DNA of 38,199 bases, taken from the NCBI GenBank assembly GCA_902764705.1, contig CACWWZ010000027.1, positions 1 to 38,199 on the forward strand, read 5' to 3'. The notes below the pieces were generated by a model, which searched no databases, was not told the DNA's origin, and saw only the letters and a list, made by a program, of their open reading frames with translations. Every line of letters starts with the position of its first letter. Position 1 is the stretch's first letter. The DNA is from an uncultured Prevotellaceae bacterium. Its GTDB lineage: Bacteria; Bacteroidota; Bacteroidia; Bacteroidales; Bacteroidaceae. This document shows, piece by piece, positions 1 through 7,690 of this stretch. Position numbers and translations under genes: made by a program.

Positions 1-72
1 GGAAGTGACACTTTTCTAATAACCATCACTTTTGTAACAAACTGATATTTAGTACGTTAAAACGAAAAGTGA

Positions 73-192
73 CACTTTTGGCATTTTTGCACGAAAAAAT
101 GGTCTGTAGAAATACGTGACGGTGGCCTTACCCCGCAGCTCGACAAGAACGGAAAGCCTATCATTACCCCACCCAATGAAATCATAGATTGA
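73..192 (+). pseudogene. Possible C-terminal remnant of an unidentified protein
   Basis: The frame ends in a stop at 190-192 and its last 25 or so codons read as plausible protein (KKWSVEIRDGGL, then TPQLDKNGKPIITPP). It has no ATG and begins directly after an in-frame stop. An ATG at 99 lies in a different frame and stops after six codons. A remnant of a disrupted gene or chance are both possible. I do not recognise the family. Confidence 0.2.
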
Positions 193-267
193 AGACAATT
201 GCGGGGCAAGAAGATTCCCTCAAGATTATAAAGTTGATCACAGAACCGTGATCCTTTCTATAAATTC

Positions 268-301
268 GGGCGGGCGCTCCAAGATATAAGGGCGCCCGCC
301 C
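268..301. terminator. GC-rich hairpin, possible terminator
   Basis: A perfect 10-bp GC stem (268-277 with 292-301), extendable by two pairs, closes a loop of about 10 nt. The downstream sequence on the plus strand is TATTTCATTT, only moderately T-rich. On the minus strand it lies about 150 nt beyond the aroB stop and could end that operon. A canonical U tract is absent on either side. Confidence 0.45.
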
Positions 302-450
302 TATTTCATTTGGTCATCCGCCCGAATCAGGCAAGATGCCGTCTCTCTCCCTGTAATAAGGCTTCTCTCTTCTTGTAACAAGGCGTCTTTCCCCCTTTTG
401 TGGGTCTTGACACCTTCGATGCAAGCATGGCTCTGCCCCCTCGCTTAACG

Positions 451-1500
451 TTACCCTTCCCGATAGAAATCCAGGGCTTCCTTGATGTCGTCTTCCGAAG
501 CTGTCTGGTTGATGCGAATGTCGCCAATGTCGCCCAAGAGGGTGAAATTGATGTCGTGCCCTGTGTTCTTCTTGTCGTGATGCATGAGGGCTATCAGGTG
601 GGGATAGTCGTCACAGGTGATAGCCATGCGCCCGTAATGTTCTTTGATGAACGACACGGTCTGGCGCATCTTGTCCTGCGGGAATCCCATCTTTACACAG
701 CAGAGATATAGCTCGACAATCAGTCCGTAAGCGACCGCATAGCCGTGAAGAATGGGTTTGCGCTCCAGAGCCATCGATTCGAAGGCGTGGCCTGCGGTAT
801 GTCCGAGGTTGAGGGCCTTGCGGATGCCTTGTTCTGTGGGGTCCTCGGTCACGATGTGCTGTTTGACGGCAACGCTTTCAGCGACCATCTGGTTGAGAGG
901 TGAGAGGTCAGAGGTGAGAGGTGAGAAGTTCAGCAGTTCCGACCACATCTTGTCGTTGGAGATGAGTCCGTGTTTCAGCATCTCGGCATAGCCGCTGAGC
1001 AGGTTTTCGTGGTCCATGGTGCGCAGGAATGTCGTATCCAGAATCACAGAACTGGCATTGTTGAACACACCAATCTCGTTTTTCAGACCTCCGAAGTTAA
1101 TGCCCGTTTTTCCTCCCACAGAGGCGTCGACCATGGAGAGCAGTGTCGTGGGGATGTTGATGTATTGAATGCCGCGTTTGAAGGTTGATGCAGCAAAACC
1201 GCCCAGGTCGGTCACCATACCTCCTCCCAGATTAATCATCAGCGAGTGGCGTGTGGCTCCCAGACGTTGCAGTTCCGACCATACGTGGGTTACGGACTCG
1301 AGGGTCTTGTTGGTGTCTGTGTCTTTGATAACGATACGCTGAGATGCTTTCATGCACTCATAACCGGCCACGACAGGCAGGCAGAGCCGCTCCGTCGTCT
1401 CGTCGCAGAGCACGAACAGCAGATCGTATTTGCATGCAGCAACCGCTTCGGAAAGCGATTGCTGCAAATCTTTGGAAAGAATGACTTTCTGTGGTTTCAT
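451..1500 (-). CDS. aroB: 3-dehydroquinate synthase
   Basis: This is the second enzyme of the shikimate pathway; it converts DAHP to 3-dehydroquinate in the cytoplasm using NAD and a divalent metal. Family signatures are clear: the glycine-rich NAD-binding stretch NLGGGMVTDLGGFAA, the block KRGIQYINIPTTLLSMVDAS followed by VGGKTGIN, the metal-ligand region EMLKHG, and NLGHTAGHAFE plus LHGYAVAYG, which carry the two metal-binding histidines. The open frame extends 11 codons upstream, but ATG at 1500 is preferred: it gives 349 residues and overlaps the upstream response-regulator stop in an ATGA arrangement, indicating translational coupling. A 7-bp tandem repeat (894-928) lies inside the gene and encodes FSPLTSDLSPLNQ in a surface-type loop without disturbing the frame. 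Confidence 0.95.
   Translation of the reverse strand: MKPQKVILSKDLQQSLSEAVAACKYDLLFVLCDETTERLCLPVVAGYECMKASQRIVIKDTDTNKTLESVTHVWSELQRLGATRHSLMINLGGGMVTDLGGFAASTFKRGIQYINIPTTLLSMVDASVGGKTGINFGGLKNEIGVFNNASSVILDTTFLRTMDHENLLSGYAEMLKHGLISNDKMWSELLNFSPLTSDLSPLNQMVAESVAVKQHIVTEDPTEQGIRKALNLGHTAGHAFESMALERKPILHGYAVAYGLIVELYLCCVKMGFPQDKMRQTVSFIKEHYGRMAITCDDYPHLIALMHHDKKNTGHDINFTLLGDIGDIRINQTASEDDIKEALDFYREG
894..928. repeat. Heptanucleotide tandem repeat inside aroB
   Basis: Five consecutive 7-bp units (TGAGAGG, TGAGAGG, TCAGAGG, TGAGAGG, TGAGAAG) lie wholly inside the aroB reading frame. Thirty-five bases is not a multiple of three, yet the frame is intact, so the tract replaced or evolved from existing codons and is not a simple insertion of whole units. 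Confidence 0.8.
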
Positions 1501-1853
1501 TCGCCAATGTACTTTGCAATAGTCTGAAGGCACTTCTCGGCATTGACAGGCTTCGATATGAAATCGTTACATCCTGCTTCGAAAGCAGCATGACGGTCAC
1601 TGTCGAAGGCATTTGCTGTCACCGCGATAATGGGCAGATCGGGATTCTTGCCCTTGATCTGGCGGGTGGCTTCAAGTCCGTCCATAACGGGCATCTTGAT
1701 ATCCATCAGAATGAGGTCGGGTTTTTCCGATTCTGTCAGCTCTACAGCCTCCTGTCCATTACGGGCACGGAAGTAATCGTAGTGCTTCTTCAGAATATAG
1801 TTCATCAATATGTAGTTGCTGTCGTTGTCTTCAGCTACAAGAATTTTTTTCAT
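1497..1853 (-). CDS. Single-domain (receiver-only) response regulator
   Basis: A 118-residue CheY-like receiver with no output domain. The acidic pocket is E8/D9, the phospho-acceptor is D51 (LILMDIKMP), the switch threonine is T79 (AVTANAF) and the conserved lysine is K101 (ISKPV). The sequence resembles receiver domains from hybrid sensor kinases more than CheY (the PVMDGLEATR motif). It has no DNA-binding part, so it likely acts in a phosphorelay or by protein contact. No kinase is encoded nearby. Its stop overlaps the aroB start by 4 nt and a transporter gene lies 28 nt upstream, so all three probably share one transcript. Partner and role are unknown. Confidence 0.88.
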   Translation of the reverse strand: MKKILVAEDNDSNYILMNYILKKHYDYFRARNGQEAVELTESEKPDLILMDIKMPVMDGLEATRQIKGKNPDLPIIAVTANAFDSDRHAAFEAGCNDFISKPVNAEKCLQTIAKYIGE

Positions 1854-1854
1854 C

Positions 1855-1875
1855 TTTGAGATTTGAGATTTGAGG
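1855..1875. repeat. Heptanucleotide tandem repeat between transporter and regulator genes
   Basis: Three 7-bp units (TTTGAGA, TTTGAGA, TTTGAGG) fill most of the 28-bp gap between the sugar transporter stop and the response regulator start. Confidence 0.7.
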
Positions 1876-1881
1876 TTTTCA

Positions 1882-3351
1882 TTACTTTCTGTTCTTCCAG
1901 AGCTGTGTCATGTCCTCGAGTGTCTTGCCCTTGGTCTCAGGAACGAGTTTCCAGACGAAGATGGCTGCGATGACGCAGATGATGCCATAGAGGCCGTAGG
2001 TAAACCAGTGACCGAAGTCATCACCCTCCGTCAGGTGCATGTTGAACATGGGCACGAAGGTCGACGAAACGATAAAGTTCGAGATCCACTGTGCTGCCAC
2101 AGCGATAGCCACAGCTGCACCACGGATGGTGTTGGGGAAGATCTCGGCGATGAGCACCCAACAGATGGGACCCCATGAGAACATAAAGCATGCAGAATAG
2201 AGGAGCAGTGAGGCAGCGGTGACCAGTGCCAGACTGTCGTTACCGAAGGTGACGGCCACACCGAAGGCCCCCAGGGCCATACCTAAAGAACCCCAGATGA
2301 GCAGCGGCTTACGACCCCACTTCTCGACGGTGAAGATGGCCACCAGCGTGAACGAGATGTTGATGATACCCATGAAGACGGTCAGCATCATCGGGTCGTC
2401 CATACCCATATCGCCGAAGATACGCGGAGCGTAGTAAAGCACGGCGTTGATACCTACAGCCTGCTGGAACACGCTGAGCATGATGCCGATGAAGATACAC
2501 ATGGCACCATAGGTAAGCAGCTTCTCGGTCTTCACCACCATGGTGTCCTTGATGTCCTGCAGAATCTGGGCAGCCTTGCTCGAGCCGTTGATCTTCGACA
2601 AGATGCCGAGGGCTTTTTGGTCCTGACCAACAGAAACAAGGTATCGCGGGGTCTCAGGTACGAAGCAGATCAACAAGGCAAAGAGTCCTGCAGGTACGGC
2701 CTCAGATCCGAACATATAGCGCCAACCTGTGGTGACAGTCCATTGTGCGGCGGGGTTGATGGCCGCAATGCCCTTGCCCATCTCCTCGACCAGCGGCTGG
2801 ATGTGGTCGCCCAGGATGAAGAAGTTGACGAAGTAAACCACCAGCTGACCGAAGATGATGGCAAACTGGTTCCACGAGACGAGCATGCCTCGGATGTTAG
2901 AGGGAGCCACCTCGCCGATGTACATCGGGCAGATGGCTGAGGCCAGACCTACACCGATACCACCGATGACACGGTAGATGTTGAACATGATGAGCAGCGA
3001 GTAGGTGGGTTCACCGTAGTTGAAGAACAGGAACTCAGGATCCATCGATCCGAGGGCTGAGATGAAGAAGAGCAGACCGGCAATGATGAGCGACTTCTTA
3101 CGGCCGAGGTTCGTGGCGAGGAAACCTGAAAGGGCCGAACCGATGATACAGCCTATCAATGCGCTAGCCGACGTAAAACCGTGCCAGCCGTCGGTGTATG
3201 CGAAGTCTTTGGCTTCCATGAAAAACGCCTGGAGACCCTTCTCGGCTCCAGAAATCACTGCGGTGTCATAACCGAAGAGCAAGCCACCGAGTACGGCGAC
3301 CATCACGATGCTCACAAGGTAGGCTTTATTGCCTGTTTCTGATTGAGTCAT
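1882..3351 (-). CDS. xylE: MFS sugar porter, XylE-like sugar:H+ symporter
   Basis: A 489-residue inner-membrane transporter of the sugar porter family. The N-terminal stretch GGLLFGYDTAVISGA is typical, as are the inter-helix signatures GRKKS and WGRKPLL, the mid-protein motif PETPRYLV and the C-terminal PETKGKTLE. The sugar-contacting block QQAVGINAVLYYAP, with its two glutamines and asparagine, and the tryptophan in FSWGPICWVL match residues that bind xylose or glucose in E. coli XylE. Substrate could be xylose, glucose or arabinose; sequence alone does not decide. It is the first gene of a three-gene operon with the receiver protein and aroB, reading from a TAnnTTTG promoter at 3388-3395. 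The ATG at 3349-3351 opens directly into the first membrane segment. Confidence 0.88.
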   Translation of the reverse strand: MTQSETGNKAYLVSIVMVAVLGGLLFGYDTAVISGAEKGLQAFFMEAKDFAYTDGWHGFTSASALIGCIIGSALSGFLATNLGRKKSLIIAGLLFFISALGSMDPEFLFFNYGEPTYSLLIMFNIYRVIGGIGVGLASAICPMYIGEVAPSNIRGMLVSWNQFAIIFGQLVVYFVNFFILGDHIQPLVEEMGKGIAAINPAAQWTVTTGWRYMFGSEAVPAGLFALLICFVPETPRYLVSVGQDQKALGILSKINGSSKAAQILQDIKDTMVVKTEKLLTYGAMCIFIGIMLSVFQQAVGINAVLYYAPRIFGDMGMDDPMMLTVFMGIINISFTLVAIFTVEKWGRKPLLIWGSLGMALGAFGVAVTFGNDSLALVTAASLLLYSACFMFSWGPICWVLIAEIFPNTIRGAAVAIAVAAQWISNFIVSSTFVPMFNMHLTEGDDFGHWFTYGLYGIICVIAAIFVWKLVPETKGKTLEDMTQLWKNRK

Positions 3352-3387
3352 ATCTTATGATTTTAGTTAGTTTTCGTTAACAGATTA

Positions 3388-3395
3388 CAAAAGTA
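3388..3395 (-). promoter_or_regulatory. Bacteroidetes -7 promoter element for the sugar transporter operon
   Basis: On the minus strand this reads TACTTTTG, a full match to TAnnTTTG, 36 nt before the transporter ATG. It diverges from the holB promoter 44 bp away. Confidence 0.6.
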
Positions 3396-3439
3396 ACGCT
3401 TTTCTTTGAAATTATCTTGCGAATACCACACTTTTTAAC

Positions 3440-3447
3440 TAATTTTG
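3440..3447 (+). promoter_or_regulatory. Bacteroidetes -7 promoter element for holB operon
   Basis: TAATTTTG followed by CAC; a TTG at 3417-3419 lies about 20 nt upstream in the position of the -33 element. The start codon begins only 8 nt after the element, so the transcript would have a 5' leader of a few bases. Confidence 0.65.
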
Positions 3448-3455
3448 CACAGAAA

Positions 3456-4565
3456 ATGGCTTTTGAGCAAGTAATAGGACAGCAAGAGGTGCGTCAGCGC
3501 CTTCAGCAGATGGTCAGCGAGGACCGTCTGCCCCATGCCCTTATGCTCTGTGGTCCGGTAGGTTGTGGCAAGATGGCACTGGCCCTTGGTTTCGCCGTCC
3601 AGTTGCTGAGCCGTACGGCCAATGACGAGGCGATGTTACGCAAATTGGAACATCCTGATTTACATTTCACCTATCCTACCATCAAGCTACCTTCCATGAA
3701 TGCTGACCACAAGCCCATCAGCGACGACTTTGCCCGCGAATGGCATGAGCTCATCATGGCAGGGCCTTTCTTTACGATGAACGAGTGGCTGGAGATGATG
3801 GGTGGCGAGAACCAGCAGGCCATCATTACGGCAGGCGAGAGCGACGAGCTGATTCGCAAACTGTCGCTGAAGTCCAGCCAGGGTGGCTATAAGGTCAGTC
3901 TGATATGGTTGCCCGAGCGCATGAATATCGAGTGTGCCAACAAAATCCTGAAACTGCTGGAGGAACCCCCTTCGCAGACGGTATTCATCTTGGTGTGCGA
4001 GGAACCTGACAATCTGTTGGAAACCATCCGGAGTCGCGTACAGCGTATTGATGTCAAGAAGATTGCCGACGAGGATGTCCGCCAGGCGCTGATGGAGAAA
4101 CGCGGTCTGACGGAGGATGTCGCCCAGCGCATCAGCCGTATGGCCAATGGCAGCTGGCTGAAAGCATTGGAAATGCTGAGCACCGATTCCGAGAACGAGT
4201 TGTTTTTGGACATGTTCCAGACGCTGATGCGATTGTCTTACCAGCGAAAGGTCAAGGACCTGAAGACGTGGTCGGAACGTATGGCCGCCATGGGCCGTGA
4301 GAAGCAGAAACGCTTCCTGACTTATTTTCTGCGCTTGATTCGCGAGAACTTCATGTATAACTTCCACCAAGAGGAACTCTGCTACATGACTCAGCGCGAG
4401 GAAGATTTCGCTCGCAATTTTGCCCGTTTCATCAACGAGGCCAACATCCTGCCCATCATGGATCTCATCAACAAATCGATACGCGACATCGGGCAGAATG
4501 CCAATGCCAAGATTGTGTTCTTCGACATGGCTCTGCAGATGATTGTGCTGCTGATACAGAAGTAG
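3456..4565 (+). CDS. holB: DNA polymerase III subunit delta' (clamp-loader AAA+ protein)
   Basis: A 369-residue clamp-loader subunit that helps place the sliding clamp on DNA during replication. It opens with MAFEQVIGQQEVRQRLQQMV, typical of delta'/DnaX AAA+ domains, followed by a Walker A-like loop GPVGCGKM and the sensor-type block ETIRSRVQRIDV. The NKILKLLEEPP segment is characteristic of the family. The open frame extends 13 codons upstream, but those codons overlap the promoter, so the ATG at 3456 is chosen. It leads a plus-strand operon with ricT and gldH. The gap to ricT consists entirely of 7-bp repeats. Confidence 0.9.
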   Translation: MAFEQVIGQQEVRQRLQQMVSEDRLPHALMLCGPVGCGKMALALGFAVQLLSRTANDEAMLRKLEHPDLHFTYPTIKLPSMNADHKPISDDFAREWHELIMAGPFFTMNEWLEMMGGENQQAIITAGESDELIRKLSLKSSQGGYKVSLIWLPERMNIECANKILKLLEEPPSQTVFILVCEEPDNLLETIRSRVQRIDVKKIADEDVRQALMEKRGLTEDVAQRISRMANGSWLKALEMLSTDSENELFLDMFQTLMRLSYQRKVKDLKTWSERMAAMGREKQKRFLTYFLRLIRENFMYNFHQEELCYMTQREEDFARNFARFINEANILPIMDLINKSIRDIGQNANAKIVFFDMALQMIVLLIQK

Positions 4566-4618
4566 ATAATAGATAAAAGATAAGAGATAATAGATAAGAG
4601 ATAATAGATAATAGATAT
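4563..4618. repeat. Heptanucleotide tandem repeat spanning the holB-ricT junction
   Basis: Eight consecutive 7-bp units related to TAGATAA run without a break from the TAG stop codon of holB (4563-4565) into the ATG of ricT (4617-4619). Variants are AAGATAA and GAGATAA. The whole intergenic region is made of this repeat. Confidence 0.9.
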
Positions 4619-5747
4619 GGATAAACCTAAGGAATACGAAATAATGACTGGTTGCGACCGAGGCCTCTGTAAGCATGCTGTGGGCCGTCAGGATCGTCAG
4701 CTGAACACCTACGACTGGCTGGCCGATGTGCCTGGCAATGCAGAAACTACCGACCTGGTGGAGGTACAGTTCAAACATACCCGCAAGGGATATTATCACA
4801 ACGTGAACAACCTGCCCCTGAAAAAGGGAGATATTGTCGCTGTGGAAGCCAATCCCGGACACGACATCGGCGTGGTGACGCTGACGGGCCGTCTGGTGCA
4901 TATGCAGATTAAGAAAGCCAATCTGAAGAGTGCTGACGACATTCGTCGCATTTATCGTCTGGCTCGTCCCATGGATATTGATAAATACAAGGAAGCCAAG
5001 CAGCGCGAGCATTCGACGATGATTGAGAGCCGTCAGATTGCCAAGGGACTGGGCCTGAAGATGAAGATTGGCGACGTGGAGTATCAGGGCGACGGTCAGA
5101 AAGCCATTTTCTATTATATCGCCGACGAGCGTGTCGACTTCCGTCAGCTCATTAAGGACCTGGCAGCGGCATTCCATATCCGTGTCGAGATGAAACAGAT
5201 TGGTGCCCGTCAGGAAGCAGGACTTATTGGCGGTACAGGACCTTGCGGACGCGAGTTGTGCTGTGCTACGTGGATGAAGAACTTCGTTTCCGTTGGCACG
5301 TCGTCAGCGCGATTCCAGGATATTTCCCTGAATCCCCAGAAGTTGGCAGGTATGTGTGCCAAGCTGAAGTGCTGTCTGAATTACGAGGTCGACAACTATG
5401 TGGAGGCTAGCCGTAAGTTGCCGTCGAAGGAAACTGTGCTGCAGACGCAGGATGCTGACTACTATTATTTCAAGGCCGACATCCTGGCAGGGCTTATTTC
5501 CTATTCGACCGACAAGAACATTGCCGCCAATGTGGAGACCATCACCAGTGATCGTGCCAAGCAGATTATCGAAATGAACCGCAAGGGCGAGAAACCTCTC
5601 TCGTTGCTGGAAGACAGTGACAAGAAGGCTCCTCAGGGTCCCATCGACCTAGCTACTCAGGAGAATATTGCCCGTTTCGACCGTGCCAAGAAGAAGAAAA
5701 AGAAGAAGTCCAAGAAGCCTGTTCCACCCAAAGATGGCAAACAGTAA
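4617..5747 (+). CDS. ricT: PSP1-domain protein, RicT/YaaT family
   Basis: A 376-residue cytoplasmic protein of the PSP1/RicT family. In Bacillus, RicT (YaaT) forms an Fe-S-containing complex with RicA and RicF that affects RNase Y and phosphorelay activity; the role in Bacteroidetes is unclear. The signature cysteines are present: CDRGLCKH near the N-terminus, GPCGRELCCATWMKNF in the middle and KLKCCLNYE after it. The last 20 or so residues are very lysine-rich (AKKKKKKKSKK), beyond the conserved domain. Its 3' end overlaps the gldH start by 14 nt, so the two are translationally coupled. Confidence 0.88.
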   Translation: MDKPKEYEIMTGCDRGLCKHAVGRQDRQLNTYDWLADVPGNAETTDLVEVQFKHTRKGYYHNVNNLPLKKGDIVAVEANPGHDIGVVTLTGRLVHMQIKKANLKSADDIRRIYRLARPMDIDKYKEAKQREHSTMIESRQIAKGLGLKMKIGDVEYQGDGQKAIFYYIADERVDFRQLIKDLAAAFHIRVEMKQIGARQEAGLIGGTGPCGRELCCATWMKNFVSVGTSSARFQDISLNPQKLAGMCAKLKCCLNYEVDNYVEASRKLPSKETVLQTQDADYYYFKADILAGLISYSTDKNIAANVETITSDRAKQIIEMNRKGEKPLSLLEDSDKKAPQGPIDLATQENIARFDRAKKKKKKKSKKPVPPKDGKQ

Positions 5748-6213
5748 GCGTACCTTATTATATATAACAGCCTTGGCATTGCTCTGTGTGCTTGTGACGG
5801 CCTGTAACCAGAAGACCGCCTACTACCACTACGAGCATACCCCCATGACGGGCTGGGACAAGAACGATACGCTAACCTTTGTCATGGGTCCCGTGTCAGC
5901 GTCAGGGCGCTACATGGAGGAAGTCGGGCTGCGCATCAGTGGCGAATATCCCTTCATGGGCCTGAATCTGATTATCGAACAGCGCAACAAGTCGAAGCAG
6001 CTGTTGCGTGTCGACACCCTTGCCTGTAGCCTGTTTAACGAACAAGGCCATGTGCAGGGTAGGGGAGTGAGTCAGTTCCAGTATACGTTTCCGCTTTCCG
6101 CAATGGATCTCGAGGAGGACGAGCTGCTATACGTGAAAATCCGTCACGACATGAAACGTGACATTCTTCCCGGCATATCTGATGTTGGATTGCGTGTCGT
6201 CCGTAGCCGCTGA
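5734..6213 (+). CDS. gldH: GldH family lipoprotein
   Basis: A 159-residue predicted lipoprotein. A hydrophobic leader ends in a lipobox with C24 (LVTAC). The remainder (HYEHTPMTGWDKNDTLTF near the start, LDTL-type strands later) matches GldH, which is needed for gliding in Flavobacterium but is also found in non-motile Bacteroidales, where its role is unknown. The ATG at 5734 lies inside the ricT end; an earlier in-frame ATG (5668) would add a highly basic stretch read from ricT and hide the signal peptide. The stop abuts the stop of convergent rodA with no spacer, so no dedicated terminator separates the two operons. Confidence 0.85.
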   Translation: MANSKRTLLYITALALLCVLVTACNQKTAYYHYEHTPMTGWDKNDTLTFVMGPVSASGRYMEEVGLRISGEYPFMGLNLIIEQRNKSKQLLRVDTLACSLFNEQGHVQGRGVSQFQYTFPLSAMDLEEDELLYVKIRHDMKRDILPGISDVGLRVVRSR

Positions 6214-7674
6214 CTAAGAACGCAACAGGTTACGGCTGGCATCGAGTCGCAGGAAGATGAACAGCAGGAACGTGAATCCCCAGAGCGACGATCCTCCATA
6301 GCTGAAGAACGGCAAGGGGATGCCAATCACAGGAGTCAGTCCCAGCACCATGCCCACATTGATGAAGACATGGAACAGGAAAATGGATAATACGCAATAG
6401 CCATAGATTCTGCTGAAGCGTAGCGGTTGTCGTTCCGATAGGTATATAAGCCTTAGTATCAATGCCATGAACAACAGCAGCACAGCGGCCGACCCCAGGA
6501 ATCCCTCTTCCTCGCCAACGGTACAGAATATGAAGTCCGTATCCTGCTCAGGCACGAACTTTAACTTTGTCTGCGTACCGTTCAGAAAACCTTTTCCTTC
6601 GAGACCTCCCGATCCGATGGCTATCTCCGACTGGTGCACGTTATAGCCTGCACCACGCAGGTCTTCGTCCAGTCCCAGTAGCACGTTGATGCGCGAGCGC
6701 TGGTGGGGTTCCATCACGTTCTGCATGATGAAGTCTGCTCCATAGAAGAAACCCACCGACCCTAAGGCAAACAGGGCGATGAAGAAATACGAGCGGATGC
6801 GTGTTCCCAGTCCCTCCCAGATGCAATAGCCTATCAGCACGGCCGTCATTGCCAGTTGTATATAGACAATGTCGAAATGCAGTCGCAACAGCAGCAGCGA
6901 CGCCAGCGTAATGCCTATGCAGTACAGTGCCAATCGCAAGGCGGTGCGCTGGTTGCAGTAGACCCATATCATGCCTATGGAGAAGCACTGTATAAGCAGC
7001 ATGACGACGAATTTACCCAGACTTGTCACCTCCGCCGCACCGATATGAACGTCCGCAAAACGGATGCCTACCACAAAATACACCACCATCGCCACGCCAG
7101 TGAACAGGATGGAGCCAGGCATTCCTTCGCGATAGAACATCAGGAAGAAGGCCAGATAGACCAGTGCCGATCCTGTCTCTCTTTGCAGCACGATGCACAC
7201 CATGGGCATCAGGATGATGGCCAGCGTGACGGCAAAGTGTTTCATCTGGTTGATGTTATACCCATAGGCCGACATGAATTTGGCCAGTGCCAGCGCTGTA
7301 GCGAATTTTGCAAATTCCGCCGGTTGCAGTCGCAATGGTCCCAGCACGAGCCACGATCGCGAGCCTTTGATGCTGTGTGGGTTGAAGATGGTGGCAAAGA
7401 GCAATAGCAGCAGCAGGGCGTAGATAATGTATGCGAAGGTGTCGTAGAATCGGTCGTCGAGCATGACGATGACGAATCCCAGCAGAATACTGGTTCCTAT
7501 CCACACAATCTGCATGCCCGAGCGTGTCGACAGGCTGAAGATGTCCGTCTCGCCATACGAGTAGCTGGCTCCGCAGACGCTGATCCATCCAAAGGTGAGC
7601 AGGGCGATATAAATGGCTATCGTCCACCAGTCAATGCTCCTCAGAACGCTTGGTTGTTTCTTGTTACCGCTCAT
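6214..7674 (-). CDS. rodA: RodA, SEDS-family peptidoglycan glycosyltransferase
   Basis: A 486-residue polytopic inner-membrane enzyme that polymerises lipid II during lateral wall growth together with PBP2. Family blocks include KGSRSWLVLGPLRLQPAEFA in the N-terminal half, and in the C-terminal half HQRSRINVLLGLDEDLRGAG, then YNVHQSEIAIGSGGLEGKGF and VPEQDTDFIFCTVGEEEGF. The end IGIPLPFFSYGGSSLWGF is diagnostic of SEDS proteins. It is longer than the roughly 370-residue E. coli protein, with extra hydrophobic segments in the middle, as I recall for Bacteroidetes RodA. It is the last gene of the purH-mre-mrdA-rodA operon, 16 nt after mrdA. Confidence 0.93.
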   Translation of the reverse strand: MSGNKKQPSVLRSIDWWTIAIYIALLTFGWISVCGASYSYGETDIFSLSTRSGMQIVWIGTSILLGFVIVMLDDRFYDTFAYIIYALLLLLLFATIFNPHSIKGSRSWLVLGPLRLQPAEFAKFATALALAKFMSAYGYNINQMKHFAVTLAIILMPMVCIVLQRETGSALVYLAFFLMFYREGMPGSILFTGVAMVVYFVVGIRFADVHIGAAEVTSLGKFVVMLLIQCFSIGMIWVYCNQRTALRLALYCIGITLASLLLLRLHFDIVYIQLAMTAVLIGYCIWEGLGTRIRSYFFIALFALGSVGFFYGADFIMQNVMEPHQRSRINVLLGLDEDLRGAGYNVHQSEIAIGSGGLEGKGFLNGTQTKLKFVPEQDTDFIFCTVGEEEGFLGSAAVLLLFMALILRLIYLSERQPLRFSRIYGYCVLSIFLFHVFINVGMVLGLTPVIGIPLPFFSYGGSSLWGFTFLLFIFLRLDASRNLLRS

Positions 7675-7690
7675 TTCTCCCTCTTAATTC

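Larger units (their letters stand above)
1..450. other. Left-edge region without a confident gene
   Basis: No complete gene is visible here. The 13-mer AAGTGACACTTTT occurs twice (3-15 and 67-79), and the second copy sits in a longer near-palindrome (65-79). A stop-terminated frame at 73-192 reads like protein toward its end (GGLTPQLDKNGKPII), but it has no start codon and follows a stop, so it could be the tail of a broken gene. A small hairpin (236-241 with 248-253) precedes the strong hairpin at 268-301. An imperfect duplication of about 22 bp lies at 343-387. What precedes base 1 is unknown. Confidence 0.4.

Noticed and set aside
327-527. Small basic protein gene overlapping the end of aroB
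   Set aside because: It overlaps aroB in another frame, has no promoter and no recognisable motif.
3687-5177. Long open frame (496 codons) on the minus strand across holB and ricT
   Set aside because: It crosses the TAGATAA repeat array (giving a YLLSLIYYLLSF-type stretch), runs against two clear genes and matches no family I know.
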